The position numbers were made by a program, and so were the translations under genes. This document shows positions 42,501 to 50,808 of a stretch of DNA of 64,000 bases, piece after piece. The stretch's first letter is position 1. Every line of letters starts with the position of its first letter. Origin of the DNA: JAGVSZ01 sp963716855 (GTDB lineage: Bacteria; Pseudomonadota; Gammaproteobacteria; Burkholderiales; SG8-39); assembly GCA_963716855.1 (NCBI GenBank), contig CAVQUV010000023.1, positions 62,001 to 126,000 on the forward strand. Reading direction: 5' to 3'. The notes beneath the pieces are model-generated. The model searched no databases, had not been told where the DNA came from, and worked only from the letters and a program-made list of their open reading frames with translations.

Positions 42501-42935
42501 CGCTGCAGGGCACGACGTAAAGCACCTTCTGCCCGCGCTTCGCGAGCGCCGCCTCCCACGCCGGGCGCGCGAACGAGTGCATCACCTTCAGCTGCTGGTA
42601 GTCGTCGATCAGGAAGGGCAGGCTCTCGATGCCGAGCAGCGGCAGGTCGCCGACGTTCTGGAACGCGGCGTACTCGGCCATCGGCACGGTGCCGTCCTCC
42701 ACCGCGCGCAGGCTTTCGTTCGGCGTGATGCCGAGCGCGCCGCCGGATGGACCGTCATCGTCACCTGGCCTTTCGTGACCTCGGCGACGCGCCTCGCGAA
42801 GTTCTGCGCGTTGACCACGTGGAACTCGGTCGGTCCCCACGGCATCGAGACGTCGAGCTTGGACTGCGCGCAGGCAAGCGGAGCGGCGAGCGCGAGCGCC
42901 GCGACTGCTGCGGAACGAACCAGCCGGTCGAGCAT
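42501..42935 (-). pseudogene. TRAP-type DctP receptor, truncated and frameshifted
   Basis: ATG 42935 follows AGGAGGACACACCC. Signal peptide MLDRLVRSAAVAALALAAPLACAQS, then DctP/TAXI-like SKLDVSMPWGPTEFHVVNAQ. A one-base loss near 42744 shifts into GGALGITPNESLRAVEDGTV and PLLGIESLPFLIDDYQQLK, ending at KVLYVVP. A whole receptor is about 330 residues; only the first 135-140 remain, cut off within about 15 bases of the CaiB ATG. The membrane subunits DctQ/DctM are absent. So a deletion joined the head of the receptor to the CoA-transferase. Confidence 0.82.
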
Positions 42936-42978
42936 GGGTGTGTCCTCCTGGAAGAGTGCGCAAGCTAGCAGGCGGAAA

Positions 42979-42988
42979 TGTCCGGACA
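42979..42988 (-). promoter_or_regulatory. GntR operator, left arm promoter
   Basis: TGTCCGGACA, a perfect 10-bp palindrome within ATGTCCGGACAAC, the same 13 bases seen at 43851-43863. On the minus strand it overlaps a -35-like TTGTCC that is 16 bases from TAGCTT (-10-like), 44 bases upstream of ATG 42935. GT-N4-AC agrees with the GntR-family consensus. Repression of the leftward arm is the likely result. Confidence 0.68.
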
Positions 42989-43001
42989 ACAACGCTGGCG
43001 C

Positions 43002-43814
43002 CTACGCATTGCGGCGCAGGTTCATCGTGTAGGCGAACCGGTCGCCCGGATGGATGCTTTCGCTCGCTTCGAGGAGGCGCTCAACGTCGTCGTAGTACAT
43101 GCGCAGCGTCCGCAGCGCCGGGGCCCCGCGCGTCTCGTCGAGGCTCGCGGCGTCGTCGCGGTCGAGCGACACGGCGGTGATCTGCTGCTCGACGCGCGCG
43201 ATCCGGCGGCCGTACACGCTCTCGATCAGCTCGTAGATCGCGCCCTCGCGCGCGCGGAGGTGCTCCTGGATGCCCTCGAGCACCGGATTGAGGTAGACGC
43301 GAGTGACGCAGATCGGCCGCGCGCGGCCCGGCGCCTTGTCGATCCGGATGCCGGCGGCGAAGAGCCACTCGTCGCCCGGCTTCGCCTTGAACTGACGCGC
43401 GAGCAGCCGGTTGAGCGCGACCTTGCCGGTGAAGACGATGCGCAGCTCCGTGGTGCGCGCGTACTGCGTGAGGTCGCCGACCGAGCCGACTTCCTGCACG
43501 AACTTCGCCGCGCCGGGAACCGCGATCACCTCCGTGCCCGCGCCCTGCCGCCGCGAGACCAGGCCTGCCTCGGCGAGCTGGCGCAGCGCCTCGCGCGCGG
43601 TAAAGCGGCTGATCTTGTGCGTACGGCAGAGCTCCAGCTCGGCCGGGAGGTACGTGCCCACCGGATAGACGCCGTCGGCGATGTCGGCCATCAGCAGATT
43701 GCCGATCTCGCGATAGCGCGGCAGCAGATCGGCGCGACGCGGCTTGCCCGGAGCGCGCGCGGCGCGAGTGCGCGCAGCGGAGCGGGCGGGGCGGGCGCGG
43801 GCGGGTCGCGACAC
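43002..43814 (-). CDS. GntR family (HutC/UTRA type) transcriptional regulator
   Basis: 270 residues from GTG 43814. Basic Ala/Arg tail, then winged-helix domain (about 30-100: LLPRYREIGNLLMADIADG, HKISRFTAREALRQLAEAGLVSRRQG) and a UTRA effector domain (about 110-265: ICVTRVYLNPVLEGIQEHL, GAIYELIESVYGRRIARVEQQ). The UTRA domain binds a small acid or sugar effector. An ATG at 43865 is in frame, but it would place the operator 43852-43861 inside the coding sequence, so I prefer the later start. It lies between the two arms whose promoters carry its presumed operator and is likely autoregulated. Confidence 0.9.
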   Translation of the reverse strand: MSRPARARPARSAARTRAARAPGKPRRADLLPRYREIGNLLMADIADGVYPVGTYLPAELELCRTHKISRFTAREALRQLAEAGLVSRRQGAGTEVIAVPGAAKFVQEVGSVGDLTQYARTTELRIVFTGKVALNRLLARQFKAKPGDEWLFAAGIRIDKAPGRARPICVTRVYLNPVLEGIQEHLRAREGAIYELIESVYGRRIARVEQQITAVSLDRDDAASLDETRGAPALRTLRMYYDDVERLLEASESIHPGDRFAYTMNLRRNA

Positions 43815-43851
43815 GGCGGGCTTCCGGGGGAACGAAGGCGCGATGATAGTA

Positions 43852-43861
43852 TGTCCGGACA
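43852..43861 (+). promoter_or_regulatory. GntR operator, right arm and regulator promoter
   Basis: TGTCCGGACA inside ATGTCCGGACAAC, identical to 42978-42990. On the plus strand it directly follows a -10-like TAGTAT (43847-43852) and sits 21 bases before TTG 43883 of the MmgE/PrpD gene. On the minus strand it lies upstream of the regulator start. Confidence 0.7.
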
Positions 43862-43882
43862 ACATCGCGTCAGCGCGCCCGC

Positions 43883-45212
43883 TTGTCCATCACCGCCCAG
43901 CTCGCCGAGCTTTGCCTGCGCACGGTCGACGACGCCGACCGGACGCGCGCCGCGCTGCACGTCCTCGACTGGGCCGGCTGCGCGGTGAGCGGAAGCGCCG
44001 CGGAGGCCGGCCGCACGCTCGCGCGCTGGGCGGCGCAGCAGCCGGCCGGACCGTGCCGCACTTTGCATGCCGGCCGGCGCGATCTCTGGACCGCCGCGAT
44101 CGTGAACGGCGGCGTCGGCAACATCCTCGAGATGGACGACATCCATCGCACCGCGATCCTGCACCCCGGCCCGGTCGTGATCCCGGCGGCGCTCGCGCTC
44201 GCGGAGCGCGAGGGTGCGACCGCGACCGCGCTCCTCGACGCGGTCGTGCGCGGCTACGAAGCGATGATCCGCGTCGGGGCCGCGGTCGGTCCGAATCACT
44301 ACAAGTACTGGCACAACACCGCGACCTGCGGGCCGTTCGGCGCGACCGCCGCCGCGTGCGCGCTGCTCGGCCTGCCCGCGACGCGCTGGGTGGACGCGTT
44401 CGGCAACGCGGGCACGCAGGCGGCGGGCTTGTGGCAGGTGCGCCACGAGGCGGTCATGTCGAAGCAACTCCACAACGGGCGCGCCGCGCACGCGGGCCTG
44501 CTCGCCGCCGATCTCGCGCGTGCCGGGTTTACCGGGCCTGCGTCGATCCTGGAAGGGCCGCAGGGATTCTTCGCGGCGATGTGCCCGGGCGCGGACCCGC
44601 ACGAAGTCGTGCGCAAGCCGGAGTCGCGGTGGAAGATCCACGGCACGAGCTTCAAGCCGTGGCCTGCGTGTCGCCATGCGCACGCCGCGATCGACGCCGC
44701 CCTCGCGTTGCGCAGCGAAGACCGGTCGGTCTTCGGTGCGACGGGTCGCGGTGCGCACCTACGGGGACGCGCTCGCCTTCTGCGACCGTTCCGAGCCGCG
44801 CACGGCGATCGAAGCCCGGTTCAGCCTACAGCACAGCGTCGCGGTCGCGCTCGCCGACGGGCCGCCGGCGCTCGCGGCCTTCGAGCCGGCCGCGATTGCG
44901 CGCGCGGACATCGCCGCGCTGCGCGCGACGGTGGAGGTGACCGAGGCCGAACCGTACGCCGCCGCGTATCCCGCGCGCTACGGCGCCGAGGTCGAGATCG
45001 AGCTCGCCGACGGCGCGCGGCACGTCGCGCGCGTCCCGGACGCCCTCGGCGACCCGGAGAATCCGCTCGACGAGGCGGGCATTCGCGCGAAGGCGCTCGC
45101 GTTGATGTGCGCGGGCGGGCTCGACGCCGGGGGCGCGGGGCGGCTCGCCGACGCGTGCCTCGCGCTCGACGCCGGCGGAAGCGTGGCCGAGCTCGCCGCG
45201 CAGCTGCCGTGA
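43883..45212 (+). pseudogene. MmgE/PrpD family protein (right arm), frameshifted
   Basis: Start TTG 43883, the only plausible start in the frame. MmgE/PrpD features: TVDDADRTRAALHVLDWAG, VNGGVGNILEMDDIHRTAIL, HPGPVVIPAALALAEREGA, HNTATCGPFGATAAAC and HGTSFKPWPACRHAHAAID. One extra base between about 44725 and 44740 breaks the frame; the rest (RRVAVRTYGDALAFCDRSEP to the stop 45210-45212) is typical C-terminal sequence. About 443 residues when repaired. It may act on the same or a mirror-image substrate as the left-arm paralogue. The stop overlaps the next start by one base. Confidence 0.85.
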
Positions 45213-46594
45213 TGCTGAACTACCTGACCAGCATCGACGCCCGCGCACTCGCCGCCGAGTTTCCGCTCGGCGAGGCCTTCGTGCGCCGGTTCACCGCGAT
45301 CAGCCGCGACGAGCTGCGCGCGCAGCAGGAGGCGCGCTTCCGGCGCGTGGTCGAGCGCGCGTGGACGATCCCGTTCTACCAGCGGCTGTGGGGCGAGGCG
45401 GGCGCGCAGCCGGGCGACATCCGCTCGCTCGACGAGCTCGCGCTGCTCCCGACCTTCGACAAGTCGGACCTCATGAACTCGATCGCGCGGCGCCCGCCGC
45501 TCGGCGATTTCCACGGCATGGAGAGCTATGCGGCGTCCGAGCGCCCGCCGGTGATCCTGCACACGACGAGCGGCACGACCGGCCAGCCGCAGGTGCTGCT
45601 CTTCGGCCCGCGCGGCCGCGAGGTCCAGAACCTCCTGCTCGCACGCGCCTACCTCTTCCAGGGCCTGCGCGCGGACGACGTGGTCCACTCGGTGTACGGC
45701 CACGGCATGATCAACGGCGGCCACTACGTCCGCGAGACCTTCACGCACTGGACCCGCGCGCTGTTCCTCTCCGCGGGCACCGGCGTCGAGACGCGCTCGG
45801 CGACCCAGGTCGAGCTGATGCGCGACTTCGGCGCGACCGTGATCGTCGGCTTCGCGGATTACATCAAGCACCTCGCCGACGTGGCGCGCGAGGCGGGCAT
45901 CGATCCGGCCCGCGACCTGAAGGTGCGCATGATCTGCGGCCACGTCGGCGAGGATCGCGACGCGGTCGCGCGCGCATGGGGCGGAGCGGAGGTGTTCGAC
46001 TGGTACGGCGTCGGCGACACCGGCATCATCGCCGGCGAAGGACCGGACCATGCCGGGCTGTACGTGATGGAAGACGCGCAGTATCTCGAGCTGCTCGACA
46101 TCGAGACCGGCAATCCGGTCGCGGCGGGTGCGAGCGGGGACATGGTGGTGACCGTCCTCTTCAAGGACGAGATCTACCCGATGATCCGCTTCAACACGCA
46201 CGACGTGACCGCGTTCCGTACCGACGCGTCGCCGCTCGGCATGAAGCTCGCGCGCATCCGCGGCTTCCTCGGCCGCAGCGACAGCATGCTCAAGCTGCGC
46301 GGCATCAACGTCTTTCCGCAGGCGATCGCGGCGATGCTCGCCGACGCGCCGGGCTACGCGGGCGACTACGTCTGCCGCGTCGCTCGCGACGCCGCCGGGC
46401 GCGACGTGCTGACGGTGATGGTCGAGGTGCGCGAACCGGGTGCGGCGGATGCGGCGGCGTATCGCGAGCTGCTGCGGCGCAGGCTCGGGCTCGACGTCGA
46501 AGTGGCGCTGCGGGCGCCGCGCGAGCTCGCGGCGCTGACCGGGATCGATTCGCGGCAGAAGCCGATCCGGCTGATCGACGAGCGCGGGAAATGA
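45212..46594 (+). CDS. PaaK-like carboxylate-CoA ligase
   Basis: 460 residues. Starts MLNYLTSIDARALAAEFPLG; P-loop TTSGTTGQPQVLLFG (about 112-126), mid motif YGHGMINGGHYVRE, nucleotide motif FDWYGVGDTGIIAGEG, GRSDSMLKLRGINVFPQAI and C-terminal ACT-like domain with VVMVEVREPG. Phenylacetate-CoA ligase family (adenylate-forming), activating an acid with ATP and CoA. The acid is not determinable; the family covers aryl-acetates and alkyl acids. ATG overlaps the preceding stop by one base; its own stop overlaps the amidase ATG (ATGA). Confidence 0.92.
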   Translation: MLNYLTSIDARALAAEFPLGEAFVRRFTAISRDELRAQQEARFRRVVERAWTIPFYQRLWGEAGAQPGDIRSLDELALLPTFDKSDLMNSIARRPPLGDFHGMESYAASERPPVILHTTSGTTGQPQVLLFGPRGREVQNLLLARAYLFQGLRADDVVHSVYGHGMINGGHYVRETFTHWTRALFLSAGTGVETRSATQVELMRDFGATVIVGFADYIKHLADVAREAGIDPARDLKVRMICGHVGEDRDAVARAWGGAEVFDWYGVGDTGIIAGEGPDHAGLYVMEDAQYLELLDIETGNPVAAGASGDMVVTVLFKDEIYPMIRFNTHDVTAFRTDASPLGMKLARIRGFLGRSDSMLKLRGINVFPQAIAAMLADAPGYAGDYVCRVARDAAGRDVLTVMVEVREPGAADAAAYRELLRRRLGLDVEVALRAPRELAALTGIDSRQKPIRLIDERGK

Positions 46595-47955
46595 ACACCG
46601 TCGACCTTCCGCTCGGCGTCGCGGCGCTTGCCGCGGGGCTGGCGCACGGCGAACTCACATCCGAGGACGCGACGCGGGGGTGCCTCGCCCGGATCGAGGC
46701 GCGCGACGCGTCCATCCGTTCGTTCGTCCGCGTGCTGCGCGAGGAGGCCCTCGCGCAGGCGCGCGCCGCAGACGCCCGCCGCAGGACCGGCGCCGCGCTC
46801 GGACCGCTCGACGGCGTGCCGCTCGGCGTGAAGGACAACATCGACGTCGCCGGCGCGCCGACCACCGGCGGGATCGCGCTCTACCGCGACCGGATCGCCG
46901 CGCACGACGCGTTCGTGATCCAGCGATTGCGCGGGGCGGGCGCGGTCATCCTGGGCAAGCTCAACATGCACGAGGCGGCGCTCGGCGCGACGACCGCCAA
47001 CTCGTGGTTCGGCCGCTGCGAGAACCCGCATCGCGCCGGCTACACGCCGGGAGGCTCGAGCGGCGGCTCGGGCGCGGCGGTCGCGGCCGGGTTCTGCGCC
47101 GGCGCGCTCGGCACCGACACGCTCGGCTCGGTGCGCGTGCCGGCGTCGTACTGCGGCACGGCGGGCTTCAAGCCGACGTTCGGATGGATCAGCACGCGCG
47201 GGGTGCTGCCGCTGTCCTGGACTCTCGACCACGTGGGCTTTCTCGCGCCGTGCGCCGCCGACCTGCCGCTGCTGCTCGACGCCTGCGTAGGGTTCGACCG
47301 CGAGTCGGCGTACGCGCGGCGCGGGCCGCGCATCCTCGTTCCGAAGCGCGCCGACCCGGCGAACCTCGCGCGGCTGCGGGTCGGGCGCCCCGCGGACCTG
47401 TCCGCAGTCGCGCTCGAGCCCGCCGTCGCCGCTGCCCACGCGCGCGCCGTCGCGGCGCTCGCGGCGCGCGGCGCGACGATCGTGGACGTCGATCTCGCGG
47501 CCTACGACTTCACGCGCATGCGCCGCGAGGGGCTGCTGGTCTCCGAGTTCGAAGCCGCCACCTTCTTCGAGAAGGACCTCGCGGCGCATCCCGAGGGCTT
47601 CTCGGACGAGTTGCGCGCGAATCTCGCGTTCGGCGCGAAGCAGTCGGCGGCGCGCGCCGCTCAGGCGTACCGCCGGCTCGCCGAGGTGCGCGTGCTCGCG
47701 CGCCGCGTCTTTGCCGCGATCGACGTGCTCGTCCTGCCGACCACGCCGCAGGCCGCATTCCCGTTCTCCGCGCCGGTACCCGCGAATCAGGCCGATCTCA
47801 CCGGCCTCGCGAACATCGTCGGCATTCCGGCGGGCTGCGTGCCCTACGGGCGAAACCCCGACGGCCTGCCGCTCTCGATCCAGGTCATGGCGCCGGCGTT
47901 CGAGGATCGGCTGGTGCTGGACGTGCTCGCCGCGCTGGAGCAAGGCGCGTCCTGA
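46591..47955 (+). CDS. Amidase-signature family amidase
   Basis: 454 residues. The Ser-cisSer-Lys triad is visible: Lys in PLGVKDNIDVAGAP, first Ser in TPGGSSGGSGAAVAAG and nucleophile Ser in GTDTLGSVRVPASYCG. GatA/AtzF/amidase-like enzymes hydrolyse amides, ureas or hydantoin-derived carbamoyl groups. Here it is complete and in frame between a CoA ligase and a PuuE-like deacetylase, fitting hydrolysis of an amide intermediate. Overlaps the ligase stop by four bases. Confidence 0.93.
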   Translation: MNTVDLPLGVAALAAGLAHGELTSEDATRGCLARIEARDASIRSFVRVLREEALAQARAADARRRTGAALGPLDGVPLGVKDNIDVAGAPTTGGIALYRDRIAAHDAFVIQRLRGAGAVILGKLNMHEAALGATTANSWFGRCENPHRAGYTPGGSSGGSGAAVAAGFCAGALGTDTLGSVRVPASYCGTAGFKPTFGWISTRGVLPLSWTLDHVGFLAPCAADLPLLLDACVGFDRESAYARRGPRILVPKRADPANLARLRVGRPADLSAVALEPAVAAAHARAVAALAARGATIVDVDLAAYDFTRMRREGLLVSEFEAATFFEKDLAAHPEGFSDELRANLAFGAKQSAARAAQAYRRLAEVRVLARRVFAAIDVLVLPTTPQAAFPFSAPVPANQADLTGLANIVGIPAGCVPYGRNPDGLPLSIQVMAPAFEDRLVLDVLAALEQGAS

Positions 47956-47959
47956 CGCG

Positions 47960-47998
47960 TTGACGCTCGTAGGAGCCGCCCGTAACATCGTCCGGACA
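47960..47998 (+). promoter_or_regulatory. Sigma-70 promoter with GntR operator before the deacetylase gene
   Basis: TTGACG (47960-47965), 17 bases, TAACAT (47983-47988), then CGTCCGGACA (47989-47998), sharing the core GTCCGGACA with the two perfect sites at 42979 and 43852. The operator covers the expected transcript start, a classic repression position. The gene begins at 48015. Confidence 0.7.
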
Positions 47999-48014
47999 CC
48001 TCCCGCCCCGCCGC

Positions 48015-48881
48015 ATGCCTCCGCAACCCTATTCCTGGCCGCAGGACGCGCGCCTCGCGCTCTCCGTCGTCGTGAACGTCGAGGAGGGCGCCGAGAGCAC
48101 GGTGGCCGAGGGCGATCGCGGTCCCGAGCCGGTCGACGAGCTCGGCATCGCGCTCAAGAAGCCGATTCGCAACTACGGCAACGAGTCCAACTACCAGTAC
48201 GGCATCAAGGCGGGCGCGCCGCGCGTGCTGCGCCTGCTGGAGGCCCACGGCGTCAAGGCGACGTTCACGGCCGCGGCGGTCGCGCTCGAGCGCGCGCCGC
48301 AGCTCGCGCGCGAGATCGCCGCGCAGGGACACGAGACGTGCGCCCACGGCTATCGCTGGGTGCACCAGTTCCAGATGGAGGAGGCGGTCGAGCGCGCGTT
48401 CATACGCAATGCGGTCGCATCCATCGAACGCACCACCGGCACGCGCCCGTACGGCTGGCTGTCGCGCTACCTGCTCACCGCGAACACGCGCCGGCTGCTC
48501 GCGGAAGAGGGTTTCCTCTATCACATGGACGACTACAGCGACGACCAGCCGTTCTGGGAGGTCGTCGCGGGCAAGCCGCTCGTGATCATGCCGTACGCGC
48601 TCGACACGAACGACATGAAGTTCTGGACCGACCCGGCGCTGTCCACCGCGCAGTGGCTGCAGTACGCGATCGACACGTTCGAGTGGCTGTACAAGGAGGG
48701 CGCGCACGCGCCGCGAATGATGTCGATCGGCCTGCACCTGCGCATCATCGGGCGCCCGGGACGCATCGGCGCGCTGGAGCGCTTCCTGCAGCACGTCGCC
48801 GGCCGCCCGGGCGTGTGGGTCGCGACGCGGCGCGCGATCGCCGCGCACTTCGCGGCGCAGGTCGCGCCGCCAGCGGAGTAA
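48015..48881 (+). CDS. Polysaccharide deacetylase family protein, PuuE/allantoinase-like
   Basis: 288 residues, NodB-homology (TIM-barrel-like) fold. Starts MPPQPYSWPQDARLALSVVV with VNVEEGAESTVAEGD; metal motif GHETCAHGYRWVHQ (H-x-x-x-H type) and WLSRYLLTANTRRLLAEEGF. The allantoinase PuuE branch hydrolyses ring amides rather than glycans, and the context of an amidase fits a cyclic-amide ring-opening enzyme. It has its own promoter and GntR site, then continues to the acyl-CoA dehydrogenase four bases later. Confidence 0.9.
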   Translation: MPPQPYSWPQDARLALSVVVNVEEGAESTVAEGDRGPEPVDELGIALKKPIRNYGNESNYQYGIKAGAPRVLRLLEAHGVKATFTAAAVALERAPQLAREIAAQGHETCAHGYRWVHQFQMEEAVERAFIRNAVASIERTTGTRPYGWLSRYLLTANTRRLLAEEGFLYHMDDYSDDQPFWEVVAGKPLVIMPYALDTNDMKFWTDPALSTAQWLQYAIDTFEWLYKEGAHAPRMMSIGLHLRIIGRPGRIGALERFLQHVAGRPGVWVATRRAIAAHFAAQVAPPAE

Positions 48882-48885
48882 TGCC

Positions 48886-50064
48886 ATGAAACTCGCAGCC
48901 CCCGCCCGCCCCGTCCGGCACACCGATCCGGAAGAAGAGCGCGCGATCCTCGACGCGATCCGGAAGTGGCTCGACAAGGACGTCCGGCCGCACGTGATGA
49001 AGCTCGAGCACGACGACGTCTGGCCGGCGGCGATGGTCGAGCAGATGAAGGCGTTCGGCCTGTTCGGTGCCGTGATCGATCCGAAGTGGGGCGGGCTCGG
49101 CCTCTCGGCGTCGACGTACGCGAAGATCGTCACGGCGATCTCGGAGGTCTGGATGTCGCTCACCGGCATCTTCAACTCGCACCTGATGATGGCGATCCTG
49201 GTCGAGCGGTTCGGCACCGAGGCGCAGAAGGCGCGCTTCCTGCCGAAGTTCGTCAGCGGCGAGATCCGCGGCGGCCTCGCCCTGACCGAGCCCGACGCCG
49301 GCACCGATCTCTCCGCGATCCGCACGCGCGCGAAGCGCGACGGCGAGCACTACGTGGTCAATGGCACGAAGACCTGGATCTCGAACGGCATCCAGGGCAG
49401 CGCGTTCGCGGTGCTCGTGAAGACCGACCTCGAGGCCCAGCCGGCTCGCAAGGGCATTTCAATGTTCATCATGGAGAAGGGGCCCGGGTTCGGCGTCTCG
49501 CGCAAGCTCGAGAAGCTCGGCTACAAGGGGATCGATTCGGCCGAGCTCGTGTTCGACGACTACCGGCTGCCGGCGGCGAACCGCATCGGCGCGGAAGGGG
49601 AGGGCTTCTACCTCGCCGTGAGCGGGCTCGAGCTCGGGCGCATCAACGTCGCGGCGCGCGGCGTGGGCGTCGCGAAGGCGGCGCTCGACGAGTCGGTGCG
49701 CTACGCGCAACTGCGCAAGACCTTCGGCAAGCCGATCTGCGAGCACCAGGCGATCCAGCTCAAGCTCGGCGAGATGGCGACGCGCTGCGAGGCGGCGCGC
49801 CTGCTGGTCGAGTCGGCGGCGCAGGCGTACGACACCGGGCGGCGCTGCGACATGGAGGCGGGCATGGCGAAGTACTTCGCGACCGAGGCCGCGGTCGAAA
49901 ACGCGCTCGAGGCGATGCGCATTCACGGCGGCTACGGCTACTCGACGGAGTATCCGATCGAGCGGCTGTACCGCGACGCGCCGCTGCTGTGCATCGGCGA
50001 GGGGACGAACGAGATGCAGCGGATCATTATCGCCAGGCAGCTCGTCGAGCGGAACAAGGTCTGA
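48886..50064 (+). CDS. Acyl-CoA dehydrogenase (right arm)
   Basis: 392 residues. Typical FAD enzyme: LALTEPDAGTDLSAIRTRA (about 130-148), TKTWISNGIQGSAFAVLVK, QLRKTFGKPICEHQAIQLK and the C-terminal GGYGYSTEYPIERLYRDAP with the hinge base near Glu/Tyr. It dehydrogenates an acyl-CoA to the enoyl-CoA for the hydratase or MmgE/PrpD step. ATG 48886 follows GGAG; four bases after the deacetylase stop and two bases before the RraA-like gene. Confidence 0.94.
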   Translation: MKLAAPARPVRHTDPEEERAILDAIRKWLDKDVRPHVMKLEHDDVWPAAMVEQMKAFGLFGAVIDPKWGGLGLSASTYAKIVTAISEVWMSLTGIFNSHLMMAILVERFGTEAQKARFLPKFVSGEIRGGLALTEPDAGTDLSAIRTRAKRDGEHYVVNGTKTWISNGIQGSAFAVLVKTDLEAQPARKGISMFIMEKGPGFGVSRKLEKLGYKGIDSAELVFDDYRLPAANRIGAEGEGFYLAVSGLELGRINVAARGVGVAKAALDESVRYAQLRKTFGKPICEHQAIQLKLGEMATRCEAARLLVESAAQAYDTGRRCDMEAGMAKYFATEAAVENALEAMRIHGGYGYSTEYPIERLYRDAPLLCIGEGTNEMQRIIIARQLVERNKV

Positions 50065-50066
50065 AC

Positions 50067-50808
50067 ATGGCTCGCGCGCGCGACAAACAAGCACTGTCCG
50101 CCGAAACCCTCGCCCGGCTGCGTCGCGTCAGCACCGCGACGCTCACTACGCAGCTCTTCAAGCGCGGGCTCCGCAACGTATTCGTGCAGGGCGTGCGTCG
50201 CGTGAGCCGCACCGGCCCGAACATGGTGGGCCCGGCGTTCACGCTGCGGAACATTCCAGCGCGCGAAGACCTCGACCATGTCGGCGTCTTCGAGGATCCG
50301 GAGCACCCGCAGCGCAAGTCGATCGAGATCGTCCCACCCGGTCACGTCCTGATCGTGGACTGCCGCGGCGACACGCGCGCCGCCTCCGCCGGCGGGATTC
50401 TCCTGAAGCGGCTCGAGGTGCGTGGCGCGGCGGGGTTCGTCTCCGACGGCTGCGTGCGCGACACGCCCGAGGTCGCGGAGACCGCGTTTCCGGTCTTCTG
50501 CGCCGGCGGCTCGGCGCCCCTCAACCTCGCGCGGCATCACGCGGCGGACTACCAGCGTCCGATCGCATGCGGCGGGGTGCCGGTCTACCCGGGCGACGTC
50601 GATCGTGGGCGACGGCGAAGGCGTGGTCGTGATCATCCCGCGCCACCTCGCCGACGGGGTCGCCGCCGACGCCGCGGAACAGGAGGCGCTCGAAGCGTTC
50701 GTGATGGAGGAGATCAAGTCCGGCAAGGCGCTGCCCGGCGTCTATCCGCCGAACGACGCGACGCGGGCGCGCTACGCGCAGTGGCGTCGCAAGCGGGCGA
50801 AGAAATGA
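50067..50808 (+). pseudogene. RraA-family protein (aldolase/dimethylmenaquinone methyltransferase-like), frameshifted
   Basis: ATG 50067. RraA-like signature TLTTQLFKRGLRNVFVQGV, GPAFTLRNIPAREDLDHVG, VDCRGDTRAASAGGILLKRLE and GAAGFVSDGCVRDTPEV (the metal/substrate loop). At 50601 one extra base breaks PGDVIVGDGEGVVVIP; the remainder to 50808 reads cleanly. Family members include 4-hydroxy-4-methyl-2-oxoglutarate/oxaloacetate aldolases giving pyruvate. About 247 residues repaired. The stop overlaps the CaiB start (ATGA). Confidence 0.87.

Noticed and set aside
43815..43865. GntR start at ATG 43865
   Set aside because: It would put the operator palindrome inside codons 2-5; the later GTG keeps the operator upstream. 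Not fully settled.
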